Of a stretch of 64,000 nucleotides of DNA, positions 63,060 to 64,000 are shown in pieces. The notes beneath the pieces are model-generated. The model saw only the letters and a program-made list of their open reading frames with translations, was not told where the DNA came from and did not search any database. The DNA is from Acetatifactor aquisgranensis (GTDB taxonomy: Bacteria; Bacillota; Clostridia; Lachnospirales; Lachnospiraceae), in NCBI RefSeq assembly GCF_943193215.1, contig NZ_CALPDH010000004.1:62001-126000 (forward strand), read 5' to 3'. Positions within the stretch are counted from its first letter, which is position 1. Each line of letters opens with the position of its first letter. Made by a program: the position numbers and the translations under genes.

Positions 63060-63593
63060 TTATAAATTATTATTTAATTTGGCATATACATACGTATCTT
63101 TCCAAATTGCATTTCCAGTTTCATCTCTCCAAAAATATACATTCTTTCTAAAATGAGCTTCACGCTGAAATTCTAATGCTTCAAGTAATTTCCATGAATT
63201 CTTATTGTTGGGGTCACATTCTGCGTATATCCTATGAACCCCATTTGAAAATGCCTGTTTAATTAAGGCTTTGCAACTTTCAGCAGCATAACCATTTCCC
63301 CAATAATTTTGATTAAATACATATCCTATTTCCAGTGCTTCAAAATCACGTTTTCCCATATAAACGTTTCCAATCATTTTGTGCGAATTTTTCAACTCGA
63401 CAGCAATCATTTCATCTGTACCTATGCGCCATTCAAGATTTTCTTTTGTTTCGTCAAAAGATAGCGGTTTATATGGTTCATATTTCACAACTTCTTTATC
63501 AGATAAATATTCAAACAAGTCCTGTATATCTTCTTTTATGTATCTTCTTAAAATCAATCTTTCTGATTCGGCTACGATTATTTTGTTCTCCAT
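63060..63593 (-). CDS. GNAT family N-acetyltransferase (RimJ/RimL-like)
   Basis: 177 residues. Signature ERLILRRYIKEDIQDLFEYL at the start, IGYVFNQNYWGNGYAAESCK around the acetyl-CoA loop, and NSWKLLEALEFQREAHFRKN at the end, the classic RimJ/RimL pattern. AAGGAGAG precedes the ATG. It transfers acetyl groups to protein N-termini, amino acids or a small molecule. AT-rich, so probably element cargo. Confidence 0.85.
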   Translation of the reverse strand: MENKIIVAESERLILRRYIKEDIQDLFEYLSDKEVVKYEPYKPLSFDETKENLEWRIGTDEMIAVELKNSHKMIGNVYMGKRDFEALEIGYVFNQNYWGNGYAAESCKALIKQAFSNGVHRIYAECDPNNKNSWKLLEALEFQREAHFRKNVYFWRDETGNAIWKDTYVYAKLNNNL

Positions 63594-63713
63594 GTCATTC
63601 TCTCCTTACGCTCCTTATATTGTTCTGTGAAAGTTATAGAAATTTCTATATTCTCCACATGAAATAGTATAATCTATTTTATTACTGATAGGGGAACGAT
63701 TTGAATTTATAAT

Positions 63714-63749
63714 AAAAGATGTGCCACATTTTTACATGGCACATCTTTT
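63714..63749. terminator. Bidirectional terminator
   Basis: AAAAGATGTGCCA (63714-63726) pairs perfectly with TGGCACATCTTTT (63737-63749). A T-rich tail follows on both strands. It serves at least the gene at 63752-63997. Confidence 0.75.
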
Positions 63750-63751
63750 TG

Positions 63752-63997
63752 TTATAAGTTCTTTGTTTTTTCCTGTCTTACAATTCTTTGAATACTTTTT
63801 TCTACAAGAAAATACTTTTGGGAGAGTTGCTTAATTGAAAGCCCGCTAATATATTCCATGTAGATATTTGTATTTCGTATAGATAGTTCTCTTTTTGCCA
63901 AAGTATCCACTTTTCGTCCTTTTCTCTTAGGTTCCGATTTAGGGATATAGATAATCTGACCATCTACATAGCATTGTATCTGCTTAATTATCTCCAT
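63752..63997 (-). CDS. Small regulator-like protein (CD3324/Mor-like)
   Basis: 81 residues from ATG 63997; the ribosome binding site would lie outside the window, and the frame could extend further right. IQCYVDGQIIYIPKSEPKRK is followed by NIYMEYISGLSIKQLSQKYF and EKSIQRIVRQEK, the helix-turn-helix of CD3324-type proteins distantly related to the Mor activator of phage Mu. Target unknown. Confidence 0.6.
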   Translation of the reverse strand: MEIIKQIQCYVDGQIIYIPKSEPKRKGRKVDTLAKRELSIRNTNIYMEYISGLSIKQLSQKYFLVEKSIQRIVRQEKTKNL

Positions 63998-64000
63998 TGG

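Overview
The window looks like chromosome from a gut Clostridia bacterium, most likely a Lachnospiraceae. The signs are Gram-positive ribosome binding sites (AAGGAG/GGAGG) in front of nearly every gene, consensus sigma-A promoters, a CIRCE element, a lipoprotein solute-binding protein, BceAB/YtrA-type ABC modules and mobilisable-element remnants of the kind common in that family. The genus cannot be fixed from sequence reading alone. I saw no rRNA, tRNA or CRISPR array.

Layout. 0-13 kb: a cut-off membrane protein; a bile salt hydrolase/penicillin V acylase; a five-gene operon joining GlpA-type glycerol-3-phosphate dehydrogenase, an FAD/NAD oxidoreductase and DUF1667 to a DUF1538 membrane protein and a tandem PII-like protein; a PadR-HAAS-DUF4097 operon; a NUDIX hydrolase and an aldo/keto reductase. 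13-17 kb: a response regulator, ABC ATPase, permease and histidine kinase module on the minus strand. 17-22 kb: a Lys/Arg-rich protein of unknown role, a flavodoxin-like reductase, a SpoIID-like/PG-binding/LysM protein and an aldose 1-epimerase. 22-24 kb: an AT-richer eroded patch with a BlaI/CopY repressor, a classic operator, and broken genes. 24-27 kb: a YtrA-type GntR/ABC operon. 27-31 kb: CIRCE-controlled hsp20, a likely orphan small RNA with perfect promoter and terminator, and a PAS protein plus REC-GGDEF protein. 31-37 kb: a decaying AraC/GH2 pair, a TetR-ABC operon and an ATPase remnant. 37-54 kb: a large catabolic locus. 54-60 kb: AzlCD, a permease fragment, a second regulator/ABC/permease/kinase module, and a LacI regulator. 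60-64 kb: debris of a mobilisable element (truncated mobC, oriT-like hairpins, sigma factor, HTH gene) with cargo genes.

How the genes work together. The 37-54 kb block reads as a rhamnogalacturonan/pectin-oligosaccharide utilisation locus: a DUF1961 (YesU-like) protein, a YesS-like transmembrane AraC regulator, a lipoprotein ABC importer, then a GH2 enzyme, a YetA-like RIFT-barrel protein, a polysaccharide-deacetylase-fold protein, a GH105 unsaturated glycuronyl hydrolase and a CE12 acetylesterase. None of the enzymes has a signal peptide, so degradation appears to be intracellular after import. The regulator is interrupted by a +1 shift in a run of eight G, which is either a phase switch or a sequencing error. 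A separate GH2 gene with a divergent AraC regulator nearby (31.6-34.2 kb) is visibly decaying.

The most interesting items are the G8-interrupted regulator, the orphan small RNA at 28.1-28.4 kb, the glycerol-3-phosphate dehydrogenase/DUF1538/PII operon, the two parallel kinase/ABC modules with tandem regulator boxes, and a CE12 enzyme carrying S-layer-like repeats without a signal peptide. All family names are from reading motifs, not from database searches.
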